Shown here one piece after another: positions 15,050 to 23,008 of a stretch of DNA of 29,754 nucleotides. Location of the stretch: IMG/VR virus record IMGVR_UViG_3300037230_000038, positions 1 through 29,754 of that record, one strand, 5' to 3'. The translations under genes were made by a program, and so were the position numbers. The notes under the pieces were generated by a model that worked only from the letters and a program-made list of their open reading frames with translations, made no database searches and was not told where the DNA came from. The DNA is from a virus. The number at the start of each line of letters is the position of its first letter. The first letter of the stretch is position 1.

Positions 15050-16798
15050 ATGCCCGGCAACTGGGGCTTCTGCGGTCCCACCTACGTCAGTCAATCGCAA
15101 AACGTTGACGACGAAGACGCCATGAACTGCTACTGCGAGCAGTCGGGCTCCCCGAACGCGAAGACGCCGATCGCGCTGCTGCACACGCCGGGCCGGAAAA
15201 TCTTCGCCCAGATCGAGGGCGAGAGTTCGATCCCCTGCATCTTCCCGATCAACGGAAGAGTGTTCGCCGCCGCCTCGCATCTCTATGAGTTGAATGCCAG
15301 CGGAAACGTGATCGCGAACTACGGCCCGATCGGCGGACCGCCAGCCGCGGGAACCTTGCCAATGATGACGGCTAACCAGACGCAGCTCGCCATCCTGAAC
15401 AACGGGCTGCTCTTTGTGCTCACGTTTCTTGGCGCGATCACCGCAGCGGGCGTGCATTCTGGCGCCGGGGGCTCGGGATACGCGCCAGGCGACACAGGAA
15501 CGATCGACGGAACTGGATCCACTTATCAAGTCCTGACGGTCGACGGCGGTGGGGCGGTTGCCACTTTCCTCTTCACGCCAGGCTCGGGAAATGCCACTCA
15601 GAACAACGTCGCGACCAGCGTTCTCACCGGATCGGGCGATGGAACGTTCGCAGTCGACATCACCGCAGTCGCCAACAATTCGCTCTACACCGTCGTCGCG
15701 GCGCAGTTTCAAGGGCTGATCTCACAGATCGGCTTCGTCGACGGCTACGTGATCGCGACCATTCAAAACTCGCATACCTTCCAGCAATCGAACTTGGAAG
15801 ATGCAACCGTGTGGAACGGGCTGAACGTCGCGACCCTGAGCTATTTCCCCGACAACATCGTTTCCATGTCCTGCTACGCGCGGGTGATCAAATTCTCGTC
15901 GGCGAAAAAATCGGTCTGGTACTACAACGGCGGCGCCGGCTTTCCGGTTTTCATTCCGATTCAGGGCGCGTACTTCGAAGGCGGATCGTGCGCCACTTTT
16001 GCCGACAGCGTGACTGCAAACAATACCGCCGTTTGGTTGTCGCAGGATGATCGCGGCTCGCTGGTTGCGATGCTCTCGAATGGTTTCGCGGGGCAGCGAA
16101 TTTCGACGCACGCGGTCGAATTGGCCTGGCAGAGCTACGCAGTTACGTCCGACGCCGTGACTTGGAGCTATCAGGAATATGGCCACACCTTCATCGTCTT
16201 CGACTTTCCCACAGCAAATAAAAGCTGGTGTTACGACATGCTCACCGGCTACTGGCACAAGCGCGGCTTCTGGCTGGCTGCGAATGGGACTTACATCATG
16301 GACCGGGCGATCTGCCACGCGTTTGCTTTCGGGATGCACCTGGTCGGCGACTGGGCCTCGGGCACGGTGTATCAGCTGTCTTCCCTTTTCTGCACCGACT
16401 TCGGTAATGCCATCCGGGGTTATCGCAGATCGCCGACACTCTCGATCGAGAACAAGTGGGTTTATTTTCCGCAGATTGAATTCGACGCTGAAGTCGGTTT
16501 AGGGGTATCGGCGCTCGACGCACAGCTTTGGGAATCAGTGTATGGAGTCCCGCCGCTCACCGATGGCGATGGCAACGCGCGGCCGCCGTTGCTGATGCTG
16601 CGCTGGGCCGACGATGCCGGGAAGCGCTGGTCGAACGAATACCCGCTGAGTGTGGGATCAGTCGGGAATTACAACAAACGGGTGATCAAGCGCCAGCTGG
16701 GCCGCGCGCGGAAGCGAGTCTGGGAAGTCAGCTGGACCGATCCGATCCCGTGGAGATTTGCGGATGCCTATGTGACGGCGGAGCCGCAGAGTCGCTAG
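15050..16798 (+). CDS. P22 gp10-like tail hub protein with an inserted domain
   Basis: This 582-residue protein occupies the gp10 position and has the family's beta-propeller-like repeats: alternating short strands such as PINGRVFAAASHLYELN, GYVIATIQNSHTF and TAVWLSQDDRGSLVAM. P22 gp10 (472 residues) closes the packaged head and attaches tailspikes. About 85 residues (roughly 128-212) look like an insertion: GGSGYAPGDTGTIDG and LTGSGDGTFAVDIT follow the 'GSGYxxGD...GTGAxxxV' pattern of a module seen repeatedly in phage structural proteins. The C-terminus is basic (KRQLGRARKRVWEV). No Shine-Dalgarno site precedes the ATG. Confidence 0.85.
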   Translation: MPGNWGFCGPTYVSQSQNVDDEDAMNCYCEQSGSPNAKTPIALLHTPGRKIFAQIEGESSIPCIFPINGRVFAAASHLYELNASGNVIANYGPIGGPPAAGTLPMMTANQTQLAILNNGLLFVLTFLGAITAAGVHSGAGGSGYAPGDTGTIDGTGSTYQVLTVDGGGAVATFLFTPGSGNATQNNVATSVLTGSGDGTFAVDITAVANNSLYTVVAAQFQGLISQIGFVDGYVIATIQNSHTFQQSNLEDATVWNGLNVATLSYFPDNIVSMSCYARVIKFSSAKKSVWYYNGGAGFPVFIPIQGAYFEGGSCATFADSVTANNTAVWLSQDDRGSLVAMLSNGFAGQRISTHAVELAWQSYAVTSDAVTWSYQEYGHTFIVFDFPTANKSWCYDMLTGYWHKRGFWLAANGTYIMDRAICHAFAFGMHLVGDWASGTVYQLSSLFCTDFGNAIRGYRRSPTLSIENKWVYFPQIEFDAEVGLGVSALDAQLWESVYGVPPLTDGDGNARPPLLMLRWADDAGKRWSNEYPLSVGSVGNYNKRVIKRQLGRARKRVWEVSWTDPIPWRFADAYVTAEPQSR

Positions 16799-16992
16799 AA
16801 GTCATGTAGAGCCCGAAGTTGCCCAAGTAGTTCTTCGCACGCTTCACGCAAGATGTTCTCGCATTCTTTATCGTCGTCGGACCTGATTCCTTGGTTTTGC
16901 GGACCCTTGGCGGGCTCGCCTCTGTGGCGCAGTTTAGCGCCGTACTTCTCCATCACGAAGTCGATCGCGTCGTCGTCCGTCAGTATCGTCAT
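16795..16992 (-). CDS. Minus-strand 65-aa acidic protein (cassette 4)
   Basis: This 65-residue acidic protein starts MTILTDDDAIDFVMEKYG and has a second helix near the end (ECENILREACEELLGQLRAL). No motif is recognised; a small acidic helical protein could be an inhibitor or adaptor. Its stop overlaps that of the gp10-like gene in the palindrome CTAG (16795-16798), so the cassette fits its gap almost to the base. There is no Shine-Dalgarno site; TAGAAT lies six bases before the ATG. Its first codons (ATGACGATACTG) resemble those of cassette 2 (GTGGCGATACTC). Confidence 0.65.
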   Translation of the reverse strand: MTILTDDDAIDFVMEKYGAKLRHRGEPAKGPQNQGIRSDDDKECENILREACEELLGQLRALHDF

Positions 16993-16998
16993 CGGCGA

Positions 16999-17004
16999 AT
17001 TCTA
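16999..17004 (-). promoter_or_regulatory. Leaderless-type -10 element of cassette 4
   Basis: On the minus strand TAGAAT is followed by six bases and then ATG. It is preceded by ATGGGT, as in cassettes 1 and 2. No -35 element is evident at the usual distance. Confidence 0.6.
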
Positions 17005-17008
17005 ACCC

Positions 17009-17341
17009 ATGCCCACCACTCCCTATCTTCCGCCGCCGCCGACGACCCAGGGTTCGAATCTCTCACCCACCGATTACCAGTGGATGCTGATCGTGCAGGG
17101 CCTCGCGCCGCTTTATGAAGTCGATACCTCAAAGGGCAGCTACACCGAAGCGGCGCCAGCTGCGGGAGTTTCGAGCTCCGGGCAGACCGGGCAATGCAAG
17201 GAAATCAGCTACGTGAAGACCTCGGCCGACGGGAACACGTACACGCTCACTGGAGTCCAGGGGGGCGCGCTCACACTGACGGCGCAATACAGTTTTTTCA
17301 AGATCAAGAGCGACGGAACGAAGTGGTGGAAGGTCGGTTAA
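17009..17341 (+). CDS. Small protein at the position of the P22 needle gene
   Basis: This 110-residue protein sits between the gp10-like and gp14-like genes, where P22 encodes the trimeric coiled-coil needle gp26. The sequence does not look like a coiled coil: a Pro-rich start (YLPPPPTTQG) leads to a helical segment (DYQWMLIVQGLAPLYE) and a beta-rich C-terminus (GNTYTLTGVQGG, then SFFKIKSDG, ending KWWKVG). It could be a shorter tail plug or an unrelated minor tail protein. There is no ribosome-binding site; TTCTAACCC precedes ATG. Its stop overlaps the next start (TAATG). Confidence 0.6.
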   Translation: MPTTPYLPPPPTTQGSNLSPTDYQWMLIVQGLAPLYEVDTSKGSYTEAAPAAGVSSSGQTGQCKEISYVKTSADGNTYTLTGVQGGALTLTAQYSFFKIKSDGTKWWKVG

Positions 17342-17877
17342 TGGAAAACGAGATCAGGGCGCTGGAGCACATGTATCGCGAGCCGCGCATCGCCGGGAAA
17401 CTGCCGAGTGCTGGCGATTCGAGCAAAATATTCCGTTCGCGTGACTATCGGGCGATCCGCGAGATGGTCAGACACCCGCGAGTCTTCCCTCACGTCTGCG
17501 ATGACTTCACTTCCAACCCCGATACCTGGAAGCCGATCGAAAGCGATCTCGTGACCTACTTGCTGGCGACGGACGAAAAAGGCCCGTTCGGGCTGGGCGT
17601 CTTCATGCCGGATAGCTGGGCGTGCTGGAAATCTCACATGGCGTTTCTCCCGCGCAGTTATGGCAATCAGGCGCTCACGAGTTTCAAGATGATGCTCGGC
17701 TGGATGTGGCAGAACACTCAGGCGCGCAGGCTGGTCGGGGAAATTGCGCGGGATAACAAACTGGCGATCCGATTTGCCACTCGTGCGGGATTTGCATATT
17801 ACGGCGTGAATCGGAAATCGAAACTGCGCGGCGGGGTGCTGGTCGATCAGGTGTGTCTAGGAATCAGCAAGCCATGA
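17341..17877 (+). CDS. GNAT-fold protein similar to P22 gp14 (DUF2824-type)
   Basis: I chose ATG 17341 because it overlaps the preceding stop (TAATG). The 178-residue protein has the C-terminal half of an acetyltransferase fold: GPFGLGVFMP strand, AFLPRSYGNQALTSFKMML helix region (about 102-119), ARRLVGEIA, then the typical NKLAIRFATRAGF (139-151). P22 gp14 is, to my knowledge, a related DUF2824 head-assembly protein, and the gene order fits. The classical acetyl-CoA loop (R/QxxGxG/A) is present only loosely as RSYGNQA, so catalysis is uncertain. The 3' end overlaps a minus-strand gene by 21 bases. Confidence 0.75.
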   Translation: MENEIRALEHMYREPRIAGKLPSAGDSSKIFRSRDYRAIREMVRHPRVFPHVCDDFTSNPDTWKPIESDLVTYLLATDEKGPFGLGVFMPDSWACWKSHMAFLPRSYGNQALTSFKMMLGWMWQNTQARRLVGEIARDNKLAIRFATRAGFAYYGVNRKSKLRGGVLVDQVCLGISKP

Positions 17878-18045
17878 AGGTGGCACTCTCCCTTGCGACA
17901 GCGCAAGGTGATCTTCAACTTTTTTCTCGCACTCATCGCAAAGAAAATCGGATTGGTTATCACACTCGTAAATCCAGCCGATGTGTTTGCCGCACTCATC
18001 GCAACGCAGTTCGGTCGGATGACAGAAGTGATTTTCGATAGCCAC
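17857..18045 (-). CDS. Minus-strand 62-aa zinc-ribbon protein (cassette 5)
   Basis: This 62-residue protein has two CDEC knuckles (Cys15/18 and Cys36/39) with 17 residues between, plus Cys8 and Cys28: a clear small zinc ribbon. It fills the gap before the gp7-like gene in reverse orientation. The start is GTG in a GTGGCTATC context, close to cassette 2's GTGGCGATA; AGGA directly abuts it, too near to act as a ribosome-binding site. TAGACT lies seven bases upstream. A role as host transcription or translation modulator is plausible for a ribbon this small, but not shown. Confidence 0.7.
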   Translation of the reverse strand: MAIENHFCHPTELRCDECGKHIGWIYECDNQSDFLCDECEKKVEDHLALSQGRVPPSWLADS

Positions 18046-18052
18046 TCCTGAA

Positions 18053-18058
18053 AGTCTA
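18053..18058 (-). promoter_or_regulatory. Leaderless-type -10 element of cassette 5
   Basis: On the minus strand TAGACT is followed by seven bases and then GTG. It is preceded by ATGGGTT. The hexamer is identical to that of cassette 2 and the following bases (TTT) also match. Confidence 0.55.
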
Positions 18059-18063
18059 AACCC

Positions 18064-18813
18064 ATGTCAGTCGTCAGCTCACTTCTCGGCGCCGGGGGCT
18101 CGATCGCCAACGGCATTATCGGATCAAACGCAGCGCAAGGCGCAGCGAGCGCGCTCGAAGGCGGGGCGCAGCAGGCGCAGGCGCTTGAACTCTCCAATCA
18201 GAATTCGGCCAATACCGCGCAGCAAACTGCGCTCTCAAATGTCACCTCAGCCGAGCAGCCTTATCAAAGCGAAGGTTCGACCGGCGCGAATGCCGTCGCC
18301 GGTTACATCTCGAATGGCGGCTTCACCGCACCCACGCTGCAGCAAGCCCAGCAGACTCCCGGCTACCAGTTTCAGCTACAGCAAGGCACGCAGGCGATCA
18401 ATGAGAACGCGGCGGCCAATGGGACGCTCCTGTCCGGCAACACCGGCACGGCGCTTGAAAACTACGGCCAGAATCTAGCCCAGAACGCTTACCAGCAGAC
18501 CTACAACAATGCGCTGAATGCGTATCAGACGAACGTGTCCACGGCGCAAGGTGCGGCCAATACCGGGATCTCTTCCACCGGGCAACTGGCTTCGACCAAT
18601 CTCGGCGTGGCCGGAAATACCGCGAACATCGATCTCACCGCCGCCCAGCAGCAAGCCCTGCAGATCAATAACGCAGCCCAGGCGAAAGCCGGTGGCATCA
18701 CGGGATCGGCGAACGCCATCGAAGGGGCCATCGGCGGGGCGACGGGGGCGGCGCAGGGCGGCATTGCTGCCAGCCAGATGCCCTCCTGGGCCTCGTCGGG
18801 ACTGGGGTTCTAA
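18064..18813 (+). CDS. P22 gp7-like DNA ejection protein
   Basis: This 249-residue protein is close to P22 gp7 in size (about 229) and occupies the first ejection-protein position. It is rich in Gln, Ala, Asn and Gly; it opens with a glycine-rich hydrophobic stretch (SLLGAGGSIANGIIGSNAA) and contains a conserved-looking PGYQFQLQQGTQAINENAAANG block at about 100-121. In P22 the three ejection proteins leave the head before the DNA and form a channel through the envelope. The Gly/Ala C-terminus (EGAIGGATGAAQGG) fits a membrane-active protein. TCTAAACCC precedes the ATG. Confidence 0.8.
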   Translation: MSVVSSLLGAGGSIANGIIGSNAAQGAASALEGGAQQAQALELSNQNSANTAQQTALSNVTSAEQPYQSEGSTGANAVAGYISNGGFTAPTLQQAQQTPGYQFQLQQGTQAINENAAANGTLLSGNTGTALENYGQNLAQNAYQQTYNNALNAYQTNVSTAQGAANTGISSTGQLASTNLGVAGNTANIDLTAAQQQALQINNAAQAKAGGITGSANAIEGAIGGATGAAQGGIAASQMPSWASSGLGF

Positions 18814-18816
18814 ATT

Positions 18817-20421
18817 ATGGCAGCCTACGCACCTCTCGGCGGTCTTCCGCAAGCTCAGGCTTTAGGGCAACAAGGCGCTCTTCAGTCCCAGCAGGTCAAT
18901 CAGAACGCGCTCGCCGAATATACGAAGGCCGCCCAGGAAAAGCAGCAGACTGCGCTCCTGCAGCAGCAAACCCAGGCCGCGGCCCAGGAGAACCAGATTC
19001 GCCAGCAGCAGATGAAAGACCAGGATGCGCTGACGAAAACCATCACGCAATACGATCCTTCACAGCACTCCATTTCCGATATTCCAAAAATGGTGACCGC
19101 GAACGGCGGATCGGGGCAGGCCGCGCTACAGGCGCAGCAAGGGCTCATCGCGCAGCGGAAGAATCTCGCTTCGCTCTCCGATGAGCAGTTCGCCGAAGAG
19201 CAGAAGAAAGCCGATCTCATCCAGGGGGTGCATGACCAGGTCAGCCAGGCGGCGCCGGAACAAAAGCAGGATGTGTACTCGCGTGGATTGACTTCTCTGC
19301 AGAACGCCGGAGTTGATGTCTCGAAAGAGCCGCTGCAGTATCCCGGCGACGATGTGTTCGCGCAGCACTTACCGGCGATCCGGCTGCACTCGGCGATTGT
19401 GGCCGAAGCGGAAAAAGATCGCGAACTCTCGGCCAAAGAACAGGAAGCGCAGGCCAAGGAACAAACCGCCAATCAAGGGAATTACGAAGTCGTGCCCGCG
19501 CTTGGTGTCCGCGTCAACAAGACCACCGGAGAAACCACGCCGATCAATGGAGCCGCGCTCTCTCCGCAGATGATGGAAGGCAAGTACGTGGCGCTGGCGC
19601 AGAAGAAAGCTGCGAATCAGCCACTCAGTGCGGATGATGCGGCATTCATGAAGGGCTACGAGAAATATAAAACGCTGGTGCCAACCGCGACCGTGAACCT
19701 GCAGGCTGGACTCCTGAACCCGCAAGCGAAGCAGATGGCGGCTGATCTTTATACGCAAACCGGGCAGTTGCCCGCTGGAATGCGTTCTCCTGCGATGAGT
19801 GCTGGAATTCTGAATCAGGCTGCGGGAGCGCCCGGAACGCAAGCGCCGAATATCGCGCAGAACAAAATGAACTACGGCGCCGCAACTGCGTTGCAGAAGT
19901 CGGCAACCTCCGGCGACATGGCGAAAAACATCACATCATTCAACACTGCGATCGCTCACGCCTCGCAACTGAAAGAAGCTGCCGACGCGCTCGACGATGG
20001 CGACGTGCATCTGCTGAACGCGCTCGGCAACCAGATGGGCTACCAGTTCGGCTCGGACAAAACCACCAACTTCAACGTCATCAAAAACGCGCTCTCCGGG
20101 GAAATCTCGAAAGTGTTCAAGGGCGGCGAAGCGACCGACGCGGAAATCAAAGCCGTGCAAGAACCGTTCTCTGCAGCAAATTCCCCGGTGCAATTGAAGG
20201 GCGCGATCGATAACGCGATCCACCTGATGAACTCAAAACGAGATGCCCTCAAAGATCAGTACACGCAAGGGATGAAGGGGCAGCCGAATTTCGGCGGCGA
20301 AAATGGCGGCGTGCAACATGTCGCCGGTGGTCAAGCGCAAGGATTGAACGAAGGCGCGACCGGAACAGGGTCCGACGGCAAAAAGTACGTCGTGAAAAAT
20401 GGAGTCTGGGCTCCGCAGTAA
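18817..20421 (+). CDS. P22 gp20-like DNA ejection protein
   Basis: This 534-residue protein follows the gp7-like gene after three bases. Residues 8-70 are a Gln/Ala-rich coiled coil (QALGQQGALQSQQ, then EKQQTALLQQQTQAAAQ). The middle is mixed, and the C-terminal part has a distinctive block, MGYQFGSDKTTNFNVIKNAL then GEISKVFKGGEATDAE, at about 407-447, which resembles the conserved ends of phage internal proteins. P22 gp20 has 471 residues. The assignment rests on gene order, size and composition; no catalytic motif such as a transglycosylase is seen. Confidence 0.7.
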   Translation: MAAYAPLGGLPQAQALGQQGALQSQQVNQNALAEYTKAAQEKQQTALLQQQTQAAAQENQIRQQQMKDQDALTKTITQYDPSQHSISDIPKMVTANGGSGQAALQAQQGLIAQRKNLASLSDEQFAEEQKKADLIQGVHDQVSQAAPEQKQDVYSRGLTSLQNAGVDVSKEPLQYPGDDVFAQHLPAIRLHSAIVAEAEKDRELSAKEQEAQAKEQTANQGNYEVVPALGVRVNKTTGETTPINGAALSPQMMEGKYVALAQKKAANQPLSADDAAFMKGYEKYKTLVPTATVNLQAGLLNPQAKQMAADLYTQTGQLPAGMRSPAMSAGILNQAAGAPGTQAPNIAQNKMNYGAATALQKSATSGDMAKNITSFNTAIAHASQLKEAADALDDGDVHLLNALGNQMGYQFGSDKTTNFNVIKNALSGEISKVFKGGEATDAEIKAVQEPFSAANSPVQLKGAIDNAIHLMNSKRDALKDQYTQGMKGQPNFGGENGGVQHVAGGQAQGLNEGATGTGSDGKKYVVKNGVWAPQ

Positions 20422-20424
20422 GTC

Positions 20425-22722
20425 ATGTCCGCCGCTCCAACCCTGACCTGGGAGCAGTACCAGAAACTCCCTCCGGGCAAGCGATCGCGGCCGCTGACCG
20501 ACGCCGAATTCGCCGCGCTCACAAAACCGCAACGTATCGCAGCCGGACTTGACGAAGACGACCAGGGCGCACCGGCAAATTTTAATGGTCCTGTTTTTCC
20601 CAATCCCGATCACATTCGTCCGCAGCTCGACACCGACTCCGCGATCCCGGTCACGCGGCTGCCGAATGGAGTCAGCTTCCAGAAAGGTAACTTCTCGGGA
20701 GCGCCGCCGATGGATGTGTCGAATCCGGCCGCGACGGATGTCATCCCGGCGATGGGGCGTGAAGTGGGGGCGAATATGAGCGGGCAACCCGTCACCATCA
20801 CGCCCGACACTTCCGGAGCGCCGCCGGTCACGATCACGCCGGATGCAGCTCCGAAGAAAAGCCTCTATCAGCAAGGCCGCGACGCCTACGACGCCGCACA
20901 TGGAGACGTGGGATCACCGGGAAGTTCCGAAGGCGCAGGCCTGCGCGGTGGACTCTCCGACTGGGACGAAGCTTCGTTCGGAGAAATCGGCGGCGGTGTC
21001 AAAGATATTCTCTCCGGCAACGTCGCTCGCGGACTGCATCGCATCATCAGCGGCGGCGGTTCGATGGCAATGCCGGCGGCCGCGCTCGCCGCCCCTGCAG
21101 CGCCTTTAACAACTGCTGCAAGCGTTGTCGGCGGAACTGCTGGCGGAAAGATTGCACAGAAAGGCGCGACGGCCCTCGGGGCAACTCCAGACCAAGCGGA
21201 CCTAGCCGGAGATGTGGGCTCGATTGTCGGGGGAGTGGCTGGCGCAGGAGGTGTAGCTGGAGCCAAATCGGGTTTGCGTGCAGTGGGGAATACTGCTACG
21301 GAACTCGGCGCGGCGGCGGACCCAGATGTGGTTGGAATGGTGTCGCCGCGTGCGGCGAACGCTCTACGCGTCGCAAAGAAAGTTGGCAAGCTCGCCACTA
21401 AATTCAGCGGCGATGAAACTCCGCCGGTCTATCCCGGAGCTACAGAACCAACAGGCGCACCGGAGCAAATCAATCCCGCGCTCGCAAGTGAAGCGCGTTC
21501 CCTTCCCGGTCAAATCAGCCCGGAAGTGATTCGCCCGCCCGTCGAGACAGCACAACCAATCCCGCCACGTTCGGGGCTCGCATTGCCCGCAGCACCTCCA
21601 GCGCGCAATCCGGCGGCTGAACTGCCAGCGGCATTTCAACCTCCTCCGCCGAAAGCTCCGCCCGTGCCTGGCACGGCAGATGCGCCGTTTAAATCTCTCT
21701 CGGAACTGTCGCCGAAAGCAGTTGACCAGGCGATCCAGGAATTAGGCCCGAAGGCATCCGTCGCCGACCTCACGCAACGCGCAAACACTCTCGAACAGCA
21801 ACTCAATACCGCTCTGGGCGGAAAGCCACTCGTACCCGGCGTCTCACTCAAGAATCAGCCAGTCGCGCAGGGCGTGAAACTTCCTGACGGATTTACTCCA
21901 GTCGATTCGTCGATGTTGAAAGGCTACAAGTACGACCCGGACGCGCAGCACTTCGAAGTCATCACCAACGATGGAAGCCGCTACGGAAGAATGGGAACCA
22001 CTCCCGACCAGGCGGCAGCGTTTGAAGAAGCCGATTCGAAGGGCCGCGCTTGGAATGTCCTGAAAAACTCGCCCGGAGTGATCGCCACGAAAAACGGAGC
22101 GCCGCGCACGGTTCCACTGTCCATGCGCTCGGCAGCGCCGGAAGACGCGGCGTCTGGACAGACACCTGGACAAACGGCCGGACAAACCACTGCCCCAGCT
22201 ACCGCGAAAGCCGCACCAGAAGCCGGAAGTGCAGAGACAGGCGATCTGCAATCCCAACTAGAGAAAATGCTCGATGAGGTAGTTGGTCAAAAGAAGGCAG
22301 CGGCGAGAGCCGGCGCGGACACGAGTTCGACTTCCATCCTCAATCGCCTGGTGAAAGGCGAAGCGGGCCAGGCCGGAGCGCCAGGAAGTGTCACGGATGC
22401 CGATGAAGGAATCGCGGACATTCAAAATCGCCCCACATCATCGACCAAGACGGGAGAAGTTCCGGCGCGCGGCTTCCTGAATAAAGTCGGAGCCGACGAG
22501 AACAGCGTCCTCAAAACCCAGGGAGATTTGGATAGCGTTTTCTATCACCGTCAGCAGATCGCAAAAAACGGGACGCCGAACGTGGAGCTACACGTGGATG
22601 AGGCGGGCAATGTGATCGGGGCGCAAGGACGACACCGCGCCATCGCGGCGATTCAGCAAGGCGGACCAGGTGCGAAAGTTAACGTCACGATTTATAAGCA
22701 CCCTTTCCAGTCTCCTGAGTAG
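20425..22722 (+). CDS. P22 gp16-like ejection protein with KTSC and ParB-like domains
   Basis: This 765-residue protein is third in the ejection series and longer than P22 gp16 (609). Residues 1-200 are polar. A hydrophobic Ala/Gly region follows at about 213-260 (MAMPAAALAAPAAPL), suited to membrane insertion, then a Pro-rich linker. Residues about 490-555 (MLKGYKYDPDAQHFEVI, then GSRYGRMG and EADSKGRAWN) resemble a KTSC domain. The last 45 residues (VELHVDEAGNVIGAQGRHRA) match the N-terminal ParB/Srx-like nuclease signature, with the GRHRA motif. Both modules occur in polyvalent phage proteins delivered with DNA. The final 38 bases overlap a minus-strand gene. Confidence 0.7.
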   Translation: MSAAPTLTWEQYQKLPPGKRSRPLTDAEFAALTKPQRIAAGLDEDDQGAPANFNGPVFPNPDHIRPQLDTDSAIPVTRLPNGVSFQKGNFSGAPPMDVSNPAATDVIPAMGREVGANMSGQPVTITPDTSGAPPVTITPDAAPKKSLYQQGRDAYDAAHGDVGSPGSSEGAGLRGGLSDWDEASFGEIGGGVKDILSGNVARGLHRIISGGGSMAMPAAALAAPAAPLTTAASVVGGTAGGKIAQKGATALGATPDQADLAGDVGSIVGGVAGAGGVAGAKSGLRAVGNTATELGAAADPDVVGMVSPRAANALRVAKKVGKLATKFSGDETPPVYPGATEPTGAPEQINPALASEARSLPGQISPEVIRPPVETAQPIPPRSGLALPAAPPARNPAAELPAAFQPPPPKAPPVPGTADAPFKSLSELSPKAVDQAIQELGPKASVADLTQRANTLEQQLNTALGGKPLVPGVSLKNQPVAQGVKLPDGFTPVDSSMLKGYKYDPDAQHFEVITNDGSRYGRMGTTPDQAAAFEEADSKGRAWNVLKNSPGVIATKNGAPRTVPLSMRSAAPEDAASGQTPGQTAGQTTAPATAKAAPEAGSAETGDLQSQLEKMLDEVVGQKKAAARAGADTSSTSILNRLVKGEAGQAGAPGSVTDADEGIADIQNRPTSSTKTGEVPARGFLNKVGADENSVLKTQGDLDSVFYHRQQIAKNGTPNVELHVDEAGNVIGAQGRHRAIAAIQQGGPGAKVNVTIYKHPFQSPE

Positions 22723-23008
22723 GCTCTGGAAAGAGGAGAGCAGCGGCCTGCATCTGGGCCATCACTGACTCTAGAACCGCGTCAGGAAGTTCGGCGGTTT
22801 CACGTTCCGGGAAAGGTTCCGACACCATGAGGGGCGTTGGTTGCGAGTAGCGGTCCATAAGCTTCGCCGGCTGGCCGCAACAGATCGCGGGCAGCAGATC
22901 CTTTATGGCGCGGCGGTGACGAAATCGCTTGCAGCTGCCCTGGCACTTCCAGACTTCGCGCTTCTCCCAGTTCACGATCTCGTATTCGATGGAGTCAGCT
23001 TCGACCAT
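22685..23008 (-). CDS. Minus-strand 107-aa Cys-containing protein (cassette 6)
   Basis: This 107-residue protein has CQGSC (Cys22, 26) and a CC pair (43-44), a possible zinc site in a basic N-terminal half (CKRFRHRRAIKDL), and an Ala/Glu-rich helical end. Its ATG (23006-23008 on the plus strand) overlaps the divergent ATG of the fibre gene in CATG. Upstream of its start lie TAGGAT five bases away and AGGA six bases away, so leaderless or leadered translation is possible. It overlaps the ejection gene's 3' end by 38 bases. Confidence 0.65.
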   Translation of the reverse strand: MVEADSIEYEIVNWEKREVWKCQGSCKRFRHRRAIKDLLPAICCGQPAKLMDRYSQPTPLMVSEPFPERETAELPDAVLESVMAQMQAAALLFPEPTQETGKGAYKS

